A stretch of 64,000 bases of DNA from Nostoc linckia NIES-25 (GCF_002368035.1 NZ_AP018223.1:1-64000); one strand, 5' to 3'. Shown: positions 33,378 through 43,259, counted from the first letter of the stretch. The notes: a model not told the origin generated them from the sequence alone. Translations and numbers: made by a program.

Positions 33378-35717
33378 TCAATCGTGAGAATTATGTACAT
33401 TTTCAATATCGGTGATCGCTAACAATAATGTATCCTCAATTTGCTGCCGCACTGTGGGAGTTACATCAGCAGCACTGTTGAGACAATCTACCAGTAATTT
33501 ATTCACATCGTAATATTTTTGGAGTAATTCTTTTTGTTGCTTGTTGAACTCCCAGTCGTAACCAATATTACGATATTTAATCAGTAAATATCTTAATTGT
33601 TTACCCCAAACTTTTCCTTTGGTTTGCCACCACTCTCTAAATATTTCTGGATTGCTGTCTATATCTGGCAGTTGTGTTTTTAGTTTTTGCAAAGCTTGTT
33701 TCAATTTAGAAGTAATAACAAGCTCAATAGCTTCGTTAAAAGCAATAGCAAAGGCATGAGCATAATCAAGGGCATCTTTGAAATTGCGCTCAAAGGCCAA
33801 GTCAACGTCGTTAAAGCAGGCAATAGTACTGTATAGAAACTCATCAACGGCAAGGTCAGAGTCAAAAGCTATGTTACCAACAAGGGCGTATTCAAGGTTA
33901 TAACCAGAAGTGTAGATCGAGGCGCGATGGCTATGGTAAAGGCTACGCTCAACACAAACTAAATAAAAAGCACGAACAGCAGCTGCTTTGTGGCGGGTAG
34001 AAACTGAACTAGATTTTTGATACAACCAAGTTAGAAAATATTGTAATTTATCATCATTAGCCACTAGCAAATCAATTTTTTGCTTCATTAACTGTAAAAT
34101 TTCGTCACTATTCGGCAACATATTAACAGTTAGTAAAAATACTTCTCGCCAGCGCTTTTCAGTCATGTGACTCACCAAATATTCCCAGTTTTGGGCTTGG
34201 GATTTCACAATTTTTATAGCATGAAAATACTTTTGAAATATCAAATGAGAAAATGAGTAAATTTCCTGCGAACGTTCTATCAATAATCCATGTTCAACTT
34301 CAATTGCTTTTAACACTGCTTCGCTATCTAGCTGCAATTTAGCTTTTCGCAAATAATCAGCAATCAATCCCAGTATTTTTTCCTTTGGCAAAAAGTAATT
34401 TTCTGCATCAAAAGTGAGAGCTGCAATTTGAGAAAGCAGCTTTTTCTTGATTGCCAAATTCAAATCAGTAGCAATGCGATCGCGTTTAATACCTCTAACT
34501 TCATCCCATCTACAAAAGAGAATATTTAATGCTTGCTCGTATAACTTAGCCTGGTTTAATGGGAATTCATTTTTGCGTTGGAACACTAAACAAATCCAAT
34601 GCAGGAGTAATGGAGTGAAGCTCAATTCTCGGATATGCTGATTTTCCGGTAGATTTAGTTGATTAATAAATAAATTTCCTTTGGCTTCTCCATCTTCTTT
34701 GTATTTGAAAGCAACAGCAACAAACCATTTTTTGGCAAAAACTTCTATTTGCTCTTGGTGAAAGTCTGCCACTTGAACTTCAGTAAATCCGTGAAACCTA
34801 TATTTTTGAGCAGCAATTCGGCAGCTAATAACAAACCGATTTTTGTAAAATATCTGAGTAAATCTACGAATCTCTATTGTAACTTTTTCTATTTCTTCTA
34901 TTGATACTTCATCTAATCCATCTAGTAAAATCAGCAGTTTACCATGAGTTAACAAAGTTTTAGTTAATTCTTTTTCAATATCACAACTGAGAAATTCTTG
35001 GGTAATATAGTCAAATAAATTAAATTTGCTATCACTTTTAGCATCTTCAACAAATTCTTTTGCTCTAATAAAAACTGCTATATGGTTTGGCTGAAACTGA
35101 CCTTTGTTACACTCAATAGCTAGATATTGTAAAAATATAGTTTTACCTGACCCTGGTTTCCCCAGGATCATTAATTTTGAATGTTGTAAGACAGCTTCTA
35201 ATCCTGCTAATTTTATCTCATACTTATATGTTCTCAGTTGATTAAAATTTTGCTCAGATTTAAACTCTTTCAACCAATCATCAATTTCTCGCCATTGCAG
35301 GTTATTTATCTCCTCTAAAAAATTTATACTGGTGTAAATGTCCATTAATTGCACTGTATGAGCAATATCCAACATTTGTATAATGTTGCACTGATTTTGG
35401 ATTTTTTCTTGGCGTTTTTGCCGCACTTCCCTGACTAATGTATCGAGGTCAGCATCTTTGAATCGCCCCTTACTACTTTGCTCAAATGCCAGATCTTCCG
35501 GTAAACCAGCAACCTTTTGCCAAGATAACCCTAACTGTTGACAAATTTGCACAAAACAAGAGCGAGAAACTGACTCACCTGCAAAAAACTTGGAAACTGG
35601 TTGGCGTGTAATTCCTAAAGCTGCTGCTAATTTATGCTGGCTCCAAGTTTTGTCTGTTAAAGCTGTTTTTGCTGCCCTTATGCCTTCTGGTGATGCTCTG
35701 AGTCCTTGGCTTGTCAT
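33378..35717 (-). CDS. HTH-NACHT NTPase (bacterial NLR-like)
   Basis: 779 residues. The N-terminal helix-turn-helix (about 10-70, TWSQHKLAAALGITRQPVSK then FFAGESVSRSCFVQICQQLG) resembles XRE/Cro DNA-binding folds. A linker leads to a NACHT ATPase: Walker A GKPGSGKT (186-193), Walker B LLILLDGLDEV (261-271), ISCRIAA sensor, and a winged-helix part ending EIYSFSHLIFQKYFHAI. The C terminus (about 540-779) is helical, with acidic repeats such as AFERNFKDALDYAHAFAIAF, like the NCH2 helical domain of cyanobacterial NACHT proteins. NACHT proteins of bacteria can defend against phage; here the output appears to be DNA binding rather than a toxic enzyme. Antiphage function is inference. Monocistronic with a long upstream spacer. 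Confidence 0.88.
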   Translation of the reverse strand: MTSQGLRASPEGIRAAKTALTDKTWSQHKLAAALGITRQPVSKFFAGESVSRSCFVQICQQLGLSWQKVAGLPEDLAFEQSSKGRFKDADLDTLVREVRQKRQEKIQNQCNIIQMLDIAHTVQLMDIYTSINFLEEINNLQWREIDDWLKEFKSEQNFNQLRTYKYEIKLAGLEAVLQHSKLMILGKPGSGKTIFLQYLAIECNKGQFQPNHIAVFIRAKEFVEDAKSDSKFNLFDYITQEFLSCDIEKELTKTLLTHGKLLILLDGLDEVSIEEIEKVTIEIRRFTQIFYKNRFVISCRIAAQKYRFHGFTEVQVADFHQEQIEVFAKKWFVAVAFKYKEDGEAKGNLFINQLNLPENQHIRELSFTPLLLHWICLVFQRKNEFPLNQAKLYEQALNILFCRWDEVRGIKRDRIATDLNLAIKKKLLSQIAALTFDAENYFLPKEKILGLIADYLRKAKLQLDSEAVLKAIEVEHGLLIERSQEIYSFSHLIFQKYFHAIKIVKSQAQNWEYLVSHMTEKRWREVFLLTVNMLPNSDEILQLMKQKIDLLVANDDKLQYFLTWLYQKSSSVSTRHKAAAVRAFYLVCVERSLYHSHRASIYTSGYNLEYALVGNIAFDSDLAVDEFLYSTIACFNDVDLAFERNFKDALDYAHAFAIAFNEAIELVITSKLKQALQKLKTQLPDIDSNPEIFREWWQTKGKVWGKQLRYLLIKYRNIGYDWEFNKQQKELLQKYYDVNKLLVDCLNSAADVTPTVRQQIEDTLLLAITDIENVHNSHD

Positions 35718-36399
35718 ACTAATTCATAACCATAGCTCATTCATAAATGCAGTTGATTTTGAAATATTAATTAGTACCTTTTTTCTATGTCGAGCGATTG
35801 ATTAAGCCTTTATGTCCATTGATTAGCAATTACTAATTATTCTGCTGATATCCTTAAACTCAAACTTGTAGTATAGTATATGCTTAAGAGGATAACTACA
35901 TGCAAATGCACGTTAAATAAATTTTCTTAGGTCTTCTCCACCAGAACATATCCCTTGGCTAGAGTACAGTTAAGTAGTTAAAAATTAGAATCTACATTGA
36001 TTTATGGCTTAGTTTGTAAAGCTTGATAGAAACTTAATGAATCAAGCAGTGTCGTTCCTTTACAGAGTTGTGGCCATCGCTATTTCTGTAGTGTTTGTTG
36101 GATGTATTTGTGGTGATGAAGGCGATCGTTAATGGCACTTATTTTAGGTGTCTAAGGTTAAATATCACACCATAAAAATTCAATAATATACTAAGGTCAT
36201 ACAATACTCATACAATTGATAAGCATGAAGATGGCTGAAGTTTCCAGCGACTTCATGGAAAATTAATTGTAAACAAGTACTACAGTAGCGATCGTAGTCA
36301 GCAAAGGTCAGCGTGGATATACTTTCAACACAAACACGTAAAGCAAAACTGGCGCAACAGCTAATTGCCCAATCAACAATAGGCAGCAAGGCAGCATTT
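35718..36399. other. Divergent spacer between HTH-NACHT and response regulator
   Basis: AT-rich. A 31-codon frame at 36037-36132 (MNQAVSFLYRVVAIAISVVF then VGCICGDEGDR) has a hydrophobic core and a Cys, like a tiny lipoprotein, but no ribosome site; unconfirmed. Bases 36313-36399 would be coding if the response regulator starts at its upstream GTG. Confidence 0.45.
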
Positions 36400-37119
36400 A
36401 TGACTATGACCCCTGATACTACTCCGAAAATTCTCATCGTTGATGACGACTTCGGCGTCCGAAATCTCGTCTATCGTTTTTTAAGTCGGAAATATCAAAT
36501 AGAATCGGCAGCAGATGGTAAGACTGCCTTATCCTTGTTTGAGCAATTCAATCCATCCTTAGTGATTTTAGATTGGAATTTACCAGATGTTAATGGTTAT
36601 AGCCTCTGCCAGGAAATGCAGAGTCGTACTAATGTTTTAGTAATGATTTTAACTAGTAGAACTGACGAGGCTGATAAAATTAAAATCTTAGCCGCTGGCG
36701 CTGATGATTTCATGACCAAACCGTTTAGTCTTGCAGAAGTTGAAGTCAGAGTCGAAGCGCTTTTGAGGCGAATACGCTACATAAACCCTTCTCCAACACA
36801 ACGCATAATTTTCAAGCAGCTAGTAATTAACCCAGAAGGTAGGGAAGTAACACTTAACGATAAACCTCTGGCATTAACAGCCCTAGAATTTAATATTTTA
36901 CATTTTTTAGCAAGCCATCCCGGTCAAGCTTGGAGTCGTCCACAGCTAATCCAAAAAATCTGGGGTTGTGACTACATAGGAGATGGCCGAGTAGTTGATG
37001 TACACATTGGTCAGCTTCGCAAGAAGATGGAAATCGATGCCAGTGTACCAGAGTATATTAAAACTGTACGCGGCTATGGTTACAAATTTGAAGTGCCTGA
37101 CGACAATACTAATTCATAA
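36400..37119 (+). CDS. OmpR/PhoB-family response regulator 1
   Basis: 239 residues from the ATG at 36400 (MTMTPDTTPKILIVDDD); a GTG at 36313 gives 29 more residues without homology. The receiver domain (10-122) has the acidic pair in VDDD, phosphoacceptor D58 (VILDWN), TSR and KPF motifs. The C-terminal winged helix (about 140-232) has LTALEFNILHFLASHPGQAW, RPQLIQKIWG, GDGRVVDVHIGQLRKKME and TVRGYGYKFE. It is a DNA-binding two-component output; no partner kinase is adjacent. It is close to the regulator at 38587 (shared DGKTAL-LFEQFNP, NLPDV-G--LCQEMQSR), so they are paralogues flanking the CPP1-like gene. Confidence 0.9.
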   Translation: MTMTPDTTPKILIVDDDFGVRNLVYRFLSRKYQIESAADGKTALSLFEQFNPSLVILDWNLPDVNGYSLCQEMQSRTNVLVMILTSRTDEADKIKILAAGADDFMTKPFSLAEVEVRVEALLRRIRYINPSPTQRIIFKQLVINPEGREVTLNDKPLALTALEFNILHFLASHPGQAWSRPQLIQKIWGCDYIGDGRVVDVHIGQLRKKMEIDASVPEYIKTVRGYGYKFEVPDDNTNS

Positions 37120-37267
37120 AAATTAAGCATTAAGAGTATTATTAGCGGTAGCGGGGCGTTGAGCCAGTGCTTAATTAGGAGTTTAAGAATTATTCTCCTT
37201 TTCCCCTTGTCTGTTCATCTCCCTCACTCCCCACTCGCTACTCCCTGTGTTTATTAAAAGGCTAGAT

Positions 37268-37894
37268 TTAGCGTAGAAAGCTGCTAACCAACCATAGCAA
37301 GATAAAAGTCAGCACCGTAGAAAATTGATTCGACCCCAGATTTATAAATGATATTTGTGGTAACAACCAGCTAGCAAGTAGGCCTCCGGTAATTAAGCCA
37401 ATTATTAAACCGATTAGAGTGAATAAAACTGCTCGGCCAAATTTGCCTTCTTTACGATTGAGAAAGTAAATACCGATACTCACACCAACCACCAATGCTA
37501 ATTGTAAAACCTGGTCGCCTCCCTCTGGGTAAAACAGGCTAATAGCACTCAAACCAAGATACCAAGCTCCTGGTAAGAGGATATCAGCAGGGGTTGGCCG
37601 ATCTAGTATTCGTTGCAGCCATGCAGGTGAATGCTCGCGAGGGGTTTGAGTTTCTTTCGGAGGCGATTGTACTCGCAACTCTGGAAACCGGATACGTTCT
37701 GGAACTTTGATTTTACCTTCCTGGCGCATCCGTAAGCGATCCATTAAAATCGCATCGTAAGCTGCTTCAATCACTTCTAGATGCTTGGCATCGCCACTAT
37801 GTTGCTCGAATAGACGATTACGAGCATCCTGAATTTCATCGAAGGAAGCCTCTTCTGATACCCCAAGTTTTTCGTAGGGATTTTGATCGCTCAT
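37268..37894 (-). CDS. CPP1-like (DUF3353) J-like membrane protein
   Basis: 208 residues. The N-terminal J-like helical domain (NPYEKLGVSEEASFDEIQDA, IEAAYDAILMDRLRMRQEGK) lacks the HPD tripeptide of true DnaJ proteins. Three or four membrane helices follow (DILLPGAWYLGLSAISLFYP to LTFILLWLVSSFLR). The family includes plant CPP1, a holdase for the light-dependent protochlorophyllide oxidoreductase, and is conserved in cyanobacteria. Likely membrane-bound chaperone; the client here is unknown. It lies between two response regulator genes in opposite orientation. Confidence 0.88.
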   Translation of the reverse strand: MSDQNPYEKLGVSEEASFDEIQDARNRLFEQHSGDAKHLEVIEAAYDAILMDRLRMRQEGKIKVPERIRFPELRVQSPPKETQTPREHSPAWLQRILDRPTPADILLPGAWYLGLSAISLFYPEGGDQVLQLALVVGVSIGIYFLNRKEGKFGRAVLFTLIGLIIGLITGGLLASWLLPQISFINLGSNQFSTVLTFILLWLVSSFLR

Positions 37895-38586
37895 GGGAGT
37901 TTGTTACTTCAGTCTCAGTCAGCGGCAGTCTATTGTCCAAGAAAAAACAAATTTAGATTTTCTTTAAATCGAAACTAAAGGTCTCGACTTATATTTTTGC
38001 TCTACCAGGATAGTAGCACGAGTTAGTTTAATCGACTTTAAGATTTAGACTATAGTCACTTTAACATATCACCATAACTCCGTGTATACCCTCATGTCGT
38101 TGCTCAGTTCTGGCTCTAATCTAGAATTTGAACTGATAGTACCTAAAACGCATAGTTTTCATGAAAAAATTAACTTTCCAGTTTCAGATCTGGCAACTTA
38201 CTGTGCCCTAACGGATTTTTTTTTAATTATACTTACGATCGCTTGTGGTGCAGAACCGCATCTCGATTTAAAATTGAAACGTTTTGAGTTACCACCTAAG
38301 GGATCGAAAAGTCTTGAGTTTCACAAATCGCTTTGGCTGAGGTTTGAGCGTCTAGTTTGGTAAGCATAACTATTAATAGTCACAAGATCTGCATTTCAAG
38401 CAGGTCTGCACTTTAGCTTTCCCCAAGTTTGTCGTTATCATCGCCTATAATCCTGATTACAGTAATAATTATTAGAATAATCAGGATGTTCGTGCCCTAG
38501 CTGTGTAGATTCTTAATAACTCCCAAAGTGGCAACTGTGTTTTTACTCAACTTGCTTGTTAATCTTACGAATTTTTGTGTAAAGTG
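37895..38586. other. Spacer upstream of the second response regulator
   Basis: AT-rich divergent spacer. A 93-codon frame at 38082-38363 has no recognisable homology, an atypical composition and no ribosome site, so it is not called. No repeat family noted. Confidence 0.45.
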
Positions 38587-39312
38587 ATGGTCATGGCTCC
38601 CGCCAAGATTCTTGTTGTTGACGACGACCCTGCGGTTCGGAATTTAATCCAACGCTTTTTGATGAAGCAGAACTATCAGGTGGAGGCTGCCGAAGACGGA
38701 AAGACAGCCTTAAATCTATTTGAGCAATTTAACCCCGATTTGGTAATTCTAGATGTGAATTTACCAGATGTGATTGGGTTTAACCTCTGCCAAGAGATGC
38801 AAAGTCGTAATGGTGTTTTTGTTTTGATGCTGACTAGCCGTGCTGACGAAGCTGACAAAATTCGCGGCTTTTCTAAAGGTGCTGATGACTATCTCACCAA
38901 ACCTTTTGGATTGGGCGAGCTAGAAGTCAGAGTAGGAGCGATTTTGAGGCGTCAGCGAGTTATAACTACTGCCGAACAAAAACGCTTGGTATTTGAAAAA
39001 TTGATGATTGACCCAGTGCGACGGGAAGTGGCACTCAATAACCAACCAGTACCCTTAACTGCTCTGGAATTTGATTTATTGCATTTTTTAGCCAGCCATC
39101 CAGGTCGAGTTTGGCGGCGTGCAGAACTAATTCAAGAGGTGTGGGACTACGAATATGTCGGCGACCAGCGGGTTGTAGATGTACACATCGGTCAAATTCG
39201 CAAGAAGATTGAAATTGATGCTAGTCAGCCAGCATTAATTCAAACTGTACGCGGTGTAGGGTATAAGTTTGAATCTCCTGCTCACTCCCAACAGTTGGAA
39301 GCTAAGTCCTAA
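38587..39312 (+). CDS. OmpR/PhoB-family response regulator 2
   Basis: 241 residues from the ATG at 38587 (MVMAPAKILVVDDDP); a second ATG at 38593 and a TTG at 38575 are alternatives. Receiver with VVDDDP, phosphoacceptor D56 (VILDVN), LTSR and KPFGL; winged helix with LTALEFDLLHFLASHPGRVW, RAELIQEVWDYEYVGDQRVV and TVRGVGYKFE. It is more canonical than its paralogue at 36400, which has W after the phospho-Asp instead of V. No kinase is adjacent. A 32-bp palindrome lies 138 bp after the stop. Confidence 0.9.
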   Translation: MVMAPAKILVVDDDPAVRNLIQRFLMKQNYQVEAAEDGKTALNLFEQFNPDLVILDVNLPDVIGFNLCQEMQSRNGVFVLMLTSRADEADKIRGFSKGADDYLTKPFGLGELEVRVGAILRRQRVITTAEQKRLVFEKLMIDPVRREVALNNQPVPLTALEFDLLHFLASHPGRVWRRAELIQEVWDYEYVGDQRVVDVHIGQIRKKIEIDASQPALIQTVRGVGYKFESPAHSQQLEAKS

Positions 39313-39450
39313 GTCTATAGTCTGGAGTTTTTTGACTCTTGACCGAAACAATTTTGGGTTTGAGATTTTGGATGAAATTTATTTTGGTTTTAGAGCCACC
39401 AGGAGGAACTGCCAAAGGTTTAAGAAATTTGAGCAAACTGGTGACCGTTC

Positions 39451-39482
39451 GTAGGGTAGCACAGCTAACTGTGCTACCCTAC
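39451..39482. repeat. GTAGGGTAGCACAG palindrome, copy 1
   Basis: GTAGGGTAGCACAG-CTAA-CTGTGCTACCCTAC, a perfect 14-bp stem. A nearly identical palindrome lies at 61586-61617. Confidence 0.85.
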
Positions 39483-39671
39483 ACGCGTTGCGTGGAAATG
39501 AGAAGCGCTACATATAGCAGGGAACAGGCAATAGGCAATAGCTAACAAGCTTAAAGTCTCTTGATGTTGGGGTTGTAGGGGCAATTTATGTCTTAAAATA
39601 TGCCTAAAGTGCTATGAGAAGTAACTAATACGAAGCTTATATAGGACTCATATTTGATTTTTTAAATATAC

Positions 39672-39748
39672 GTAGGGGAGCCAGCCTTTGGCGTAACGCA
39701 CCATTCTTAAGGATTTGGTGCGTTATGCTTCGCAATAACGCACCCTAC
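39672..39748. repeat. GTGCGTTA palindromic module, copy 4
   Basis: Starts GTAGGGGAGCCAGCC and ends AATAACGCACCCTAC, with GGCGTAACGCACC and GGTGCGTTATGC arms inside. Same family as 3498, 26213 and 30459. Confidence 0.8.
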
Positions 39749-40414
39749 AGATACTTAAATTTTTTCAATAATAAAATCGGATTCCTATACTATTTTAGAT
39801 TATTAAAGACTTAGTGATAATCGCCACAAGCGATTCATTTGTCGCAATAATTTTTCAAATTGATATCAAGTTTTCTTTTAATTCTAAATCTTGGGCTTTG
39901 ACTAAATATTTTTGGGAATACGAAAAACTATTGGGAATTTTTTCGATCGCAATTTAGCTCGACTTTATCCATTTTTTTCGCAACGCGAACGCTATCGCTA
40001 AAACCTTTGGAGCACGGGAGTTTTACTTTTTTCAGTTCATCGAGAATCTATGACGCGTAAAAAGTATTTGCCAAAAAGCCAGGGTTTTTGCCGAATAAAG
40101 AAAACAAATTCTTAATTTTGGATAAAGTCGAGTTTAGAGGTTATTTGAAAAGTCTAATTTATTACTCGCTGGGTGACTGGAAGTCGCGGCTACACAAACA
40201 AAACTCACACTTCGACAAGCTCAGTGACCGCCTGCGTGGGTTAAAAACTCGTGATTTTATATTAGTCCACCTGCGTGGACTTCTCTGCGAGACGCTACGC
40301 GAAGCTTGTATAGTAGCGAATTCTATTCGCCCAATACTTTTCAAACATCCTCTTACTCTTGTTTTTGATTTTCATCTCCCCTGCGTACACAACAGCTCTT
40401 AAAATCTATTAATG

Positions 40415-40434
40415 GGGCACGGTAACCCGTGCCC
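40415..40434. repeat. GGGCACGG palindrome
   Basis: GGGCACGG-TAAC-CCGTGCCC, a perfect 8-bp hairpin in the long spacer. Confidence 0.65.
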
Positions 40435-40529
40435 ATATAGGGCATGAGCTAGAATAACGCCCTTCATACCAGTACCTACGGGGTGTCTAGTAGATCAGCT
40501 GTTGTTGGTATCACCTTGCGTTTTATTAC

Positions 40530-40727
40530 TTAAGAATGATGAAACAAAGTTTCCAGATAGACTCTGGCAGCACGGCGATCGCTGTCTCCATTTTGGAGTA
40601 AAAACAATGATAGCGCCGCCGTCAATACTCTGTTTTCATCCCAATCAGGATGGGTTTCTAAGTAGTTCTTTAAAGATTCGTGAAGTGATTCAGGAATTTC
40701 TGTAAAAATGCTAACCGTTGCTTTCAT
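40530..40727 (-). CDS. DUF2811 small protein
   Basis: 65 residues. It matches the cyanobacterial DUF2811 family end to end: MKATVSIFTEIPESLHESLK, NYLETHPDWDENRVLTAALS, LFLLQNGDSDRRAARVYLET. A strong AGGAGG lies nine bases before the ATG. Soluble, mostly helical; the pattern of a short beta strand followed by helices recalls ribbon-helix-helix proteins, but no function is established. Single gene in a gene-poor stretch. Confidence 0.9.
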   Translation of the reverse strand: MKATVSIFTEIPESLHESLKNYLETHPDWDENRVLTAALSLFLLQNGDSDRRAARVYLETLFHHS

Positions 40728-41194
40728 GAGATTTTCCTCCTATGAGGTCAATCAAGAGGGATAAGTTGCTTGTGGTGAAGCAGCTTCAGGCTACGCCACA
40801 CAATCTTTCGCCTGCCCGCCAATCTATGCCAACAAATCATGTAATTTTACACAGTTGATGCCAACGGTTGAACGGACTACAAAAGCAAGCCGAATCATTG
40901 TGCGCTAAGAGGGGGTAGGTTTGTCAATGCTGCGAAATGTTAAAAAGGCTTGTATAAAAGATAAATCCGCACGAAGCAATCGGGCTTTTACCCCATTTTT
41001 CGTTACCTTACTTTACAAAAACTCAGTCCCCCAAGTTCGCGATCGCTGGTAATTAACAATCCCCAGTAGATGGTCAGAAGCTGATTAGCTCGTAGAACAC
41101 CTGTGGAAAACTGCTAAAATCCCTGTGGAAACCCTGTGGAATTAGTGAGGAAAATTGCAGTCGATGATAAGAATTACAAAAATGTTATTAAACG
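40728..41194. other. Spacer upstream of the MFS gene
   Basis: Divergent spacer with no gene or clear repeat family. One HIP1-like site at 41039. A CTGTGGAAA word is repeated near 41102-41140. Confidence 0.4.
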
Positions 41195-42487
41195 ATGACA
41201 TTTAAGCTGATGAAATTAGCTTCGCAATTCCAGTTATCCTCATGGTTGCCTTCGATACATCCCCAGGTATGGAGTTTGGCCATTGGTAGATTTTTTTCGG
41301 AAGTTGGCACTGGGTTTACTCTGTTTTACGCGCCCATCTTTTTTGTCAATGAAGTTGGTTTATCTGCAACCGCCGTTGGTGTAGCCTTGGCTGGTGGCTC
41401 GATTTCCGGCATTGCTGGGCGGGTTATAGGTGGTTCTTTAGCTGATTCCGGGAATTGGGGACGCCGCCGCACTTTGTTGCTGGCGATGGCGATTTTAGCA
41501 ATTGCCTCTCTAGTTTTCGCTGCAACCAGTAATTTTACTATTCTGGTAATTGGTAGCTTGATTCACGGCTTAGGGATAGGTTTTTATTGGCCGGCTGTGG
41601 AAGCCGTTGTTGCTGACGCAAGCGTTATTGAGAATCGCCGGGAAACCTTTGCTGTTAGCCGATTAGCAGATAATCTAGGGTTAGCGATCGGAATTACGCT
41701 AGCAGGGTTTTTGATAGGAATAATCGGGAATTATCGCTGGCTATTTATTATTGATGCCATCTCTTTTTTAGTGTTTTTTGGTGTTATCTATGTAGGAATT
41801 GCTGAAACCAACAAGCAGGAAACCGACCATGAAAAAACAGAATATTTTGCTTCTTGGATGGCAGTATTGAAAGATAGCCGTTTCCTCGTCTACATCACAG
41901 CTAATATCTTCTTCACAATTTACATTTCGCAAATACATAGTATCCTGCCGCTTTACTTCAAAAACTTTGTCATCGAAAGTACTGACAAAGGATTTGCTGA
42001 AGCTATCATTAGCAGAATATTTGCTTGGCATCTGATAGTGGCTATCATCTTTCAGCTACCTATTACCAGCGTCTTAAAACGTTGCTCTTATACACTTGCC
42101 CTCACTGTTTCCGCCATTCTTTGGGCAATTGGTTTTGGGCTGATTTGGTTAAGCGGCACTGCTGCATCTGGTAATTTGGTTTGGGCAATATTGGCATTGG
42201 GAGTATTTGCGATTGCCATTGTTTCCTATACTCCATCTGCTGCTTCTTTAGTTACCGAGTTAGCGCCAGAAAATCAACGTGGTGTTTATTTCTCTATCAA
42301 CGCTTTGTGCTGGGCTGTTGGCTCTTTTATCGGTCATCCTTTGGGTGGATGGGCGTTAGACCAACCACGAATAATTACCGATCGCTTTTGGTTAGGCTTT
42401 GCTTTGAGTGTGGCGATCGCTGTGGCAATTTTACAGTATTTGACTAGAGTTTTGGCTGATTCCCAGCCTGAATTTCGCCAAGATTAA
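41195..42487 (+). CDS. MFS transporter
   Basis: 430 residues, about 12 membrane helices in two bundles. The MFS signature between helices 2 and 3 is seen as GGSLADSGNWGRRRTLLL; FYWPAVEAVVADAS and LADNLGLAIGITLAGFL in helices 4-5 are typical of DHA1-type efflux carriers. A central loop (ETNKQETDHEKTEYFASWMA) joins the halves. Second-half features are LVTELAPENQRGVYFSINAL and the GGWALDQ segment. Substrate unknown. An ATG at 41210 is an alternative start; neither has a clear ribosome site. Convergent with hisIE, with 17 bp between stops. Confidence 0.88.
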   Translation: MTFKLMKLASQFQLSSWLPSIHPQVWSLAIGRFFSEVGTGFTLFYAPIFFVNEVGLSATAVGVALAGGSISGIAGRVIGGSLADSGNWGRRRTLLLAMAILAIASLVFAATSNFTILVIGSLIHGLGIGFYWPAVEAVVADASVIENRRETFAVSRLADNLGLAIGITLAGFLIGIIGNYRWLFIIDAISFLVFFGVIYVGIAETNKQETDHEKTEYFASWMAVLKDSRFLVYITANIFFTIYISQIHSILPLYFKNFVIESTDKGFAEAIISRIFAWHLIVAIIFQLPITSVLKRCSYTLALTVSAILWAIGFGLIWLSGTAASGNLVWAILALGVFAIAIVSYTPSAASLVTELAPENQRGVYFSINALCWAVGSFIGHPLGGWALDQPRIITDRFWLGFALSVAIAVAILQYLTRVLADSQPEFRQD

Positions 42488-42504
42488 GATGACTTGTTTT
42501 TCTT

Positions 42505-43155
42505 CTATCGCCGACGTTCTTGGAGCTTGCGATATACAGATTTTAAATCAACTTGATGATGAGCTAGAGCCACCAAAGTATGATATAGCAAATCAGCGAC
42601 TTCACCAGCGATCGCCTCTGGTTCATCATCCTTAAAAGCCATTACCACCTCAGCACTTTCCTCACCGATTTTCTTTAAAATTTTATTGTCACCGCCTGCA
42701 AATAACTTGCAGGTATAAGAACTTTCAGTAGGATTATCCCGGCGATCGCATATTGTTTGAAATAATTGTGACAATGTATCTCCTGGTGGAGGAGCTATTT
42801 TTCCTTCTATTTGGTGAAAGCAACTCCGTTCTCCTGTATGGCAAGCAATATCTCCTACTTGCTCCACCCCGATGAGCAAGGCATCACTATCACAGTCATA
42901 ACGAATACTCTGCACTTTTTGGATGTGCCCAGAGGTCGCTCCCTTGTGCCAGAACTCTTGGCGAGAACGACTCCAAAACCAGGTTTCTTGTGTTTCTAAA
43001 GTCTTTTGTAACGACTCCTGATTCATCCACGCCATCATCAGGACAGTGCCATCCAAATAATCTTGGACAATTGCAGGCACCAGACCCCGTTCATCGTAGC
43101 GAATTTCCTCAACAGGAATGGCGTAATGTAGCGAATGCGAATCGTTAGAATACAT
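42505..43155 (-). CDS. hisIE: Bifunctional phosphoribosyl-AMP cyclohydrolase / phosphoribosyl-ATP pyrophosphatase
   Basis: 216 residues. It catalyses steps 2 and 3 of histidine synthesis. The HisI half (1-125) has DGTVLMMAWMNQESLQKTLE, WFWSRSRQEFWHKGATSGH, the metal ligands in DCDSDALL and CHTGERSCFH. The HisE half (128-216) has NPTESSYTCKLF, KKIGEESAEVVMAFKDDE and EVADLLYHTLVALAHHQVDL. The fused form is usual in cyanobacteria. Isolated from other his genes. Confidence 0.95.
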   Translation of the reverse strand: MYSNDSHSLHYAIPVEEIRYDERGLVPAIVQDYLDGTVLMMAWMNQESLQKTLETQETWFWSRSRQEFWHKGATSGHIQKVQSIRYDCDSDALLIGVEQVGDIACHTGERSCFHQIEGKIAPPPGDTLSQLFQTICDRRDNPTESSYTCKLFAGGDNKILKKIGEESAEVVMAFKDDEPEAIAGEVADLLYHTLVALAHHQVDLKSVYRKLQERRR

Positions 43156-43259
43156 ACCTTGCTAGTCTGGTCTAATGAGAATGATTCATGGATTCACGAT
43201 ACCATTCTAAATAGCGCAGGTGGTATGTTTTTTTTAAATTCAGTTATTTTAACTTAGCT

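Larger units (their letters stand above)
39313..40529. other. 1.2-kb gene-poor, repeat-rich spacer
   Basis: It holds the GTAGGGTAGCACAG palindrome, a GTGCGTTA module, and the GGGCACGG hairpin. A region at 40160-40345 has typical dispersed words (GACTGGAAGTCGCGGCTAC, GTCCACCTGCGTGGAC, GAGACGCTACGCGAAGC). A 104-codon frame at 40088-40402 runs through these repeats and is not believed to be a gene. Confidence 0.55.

Noticed and set aside
36037..36132. 31-codon hydrophobic frame with a Cys (possible micro-lipoprotein)
   Set aside because: No ribosome site and imperfect lipobox; chance cannot be excluded.
38082..38363. 93-codon frame before the second response regulator
   Set aside because: GTG start without ribosome site, no recognisable family, composition unlike neighbours; retained only as an open possibility.
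40088..40402. 104-codon frame in the long spacer
   Set aside because: Composed of dispersed spacer words such as GACTGGAAGTCGCGGCTAC; no homology or ribosome site.
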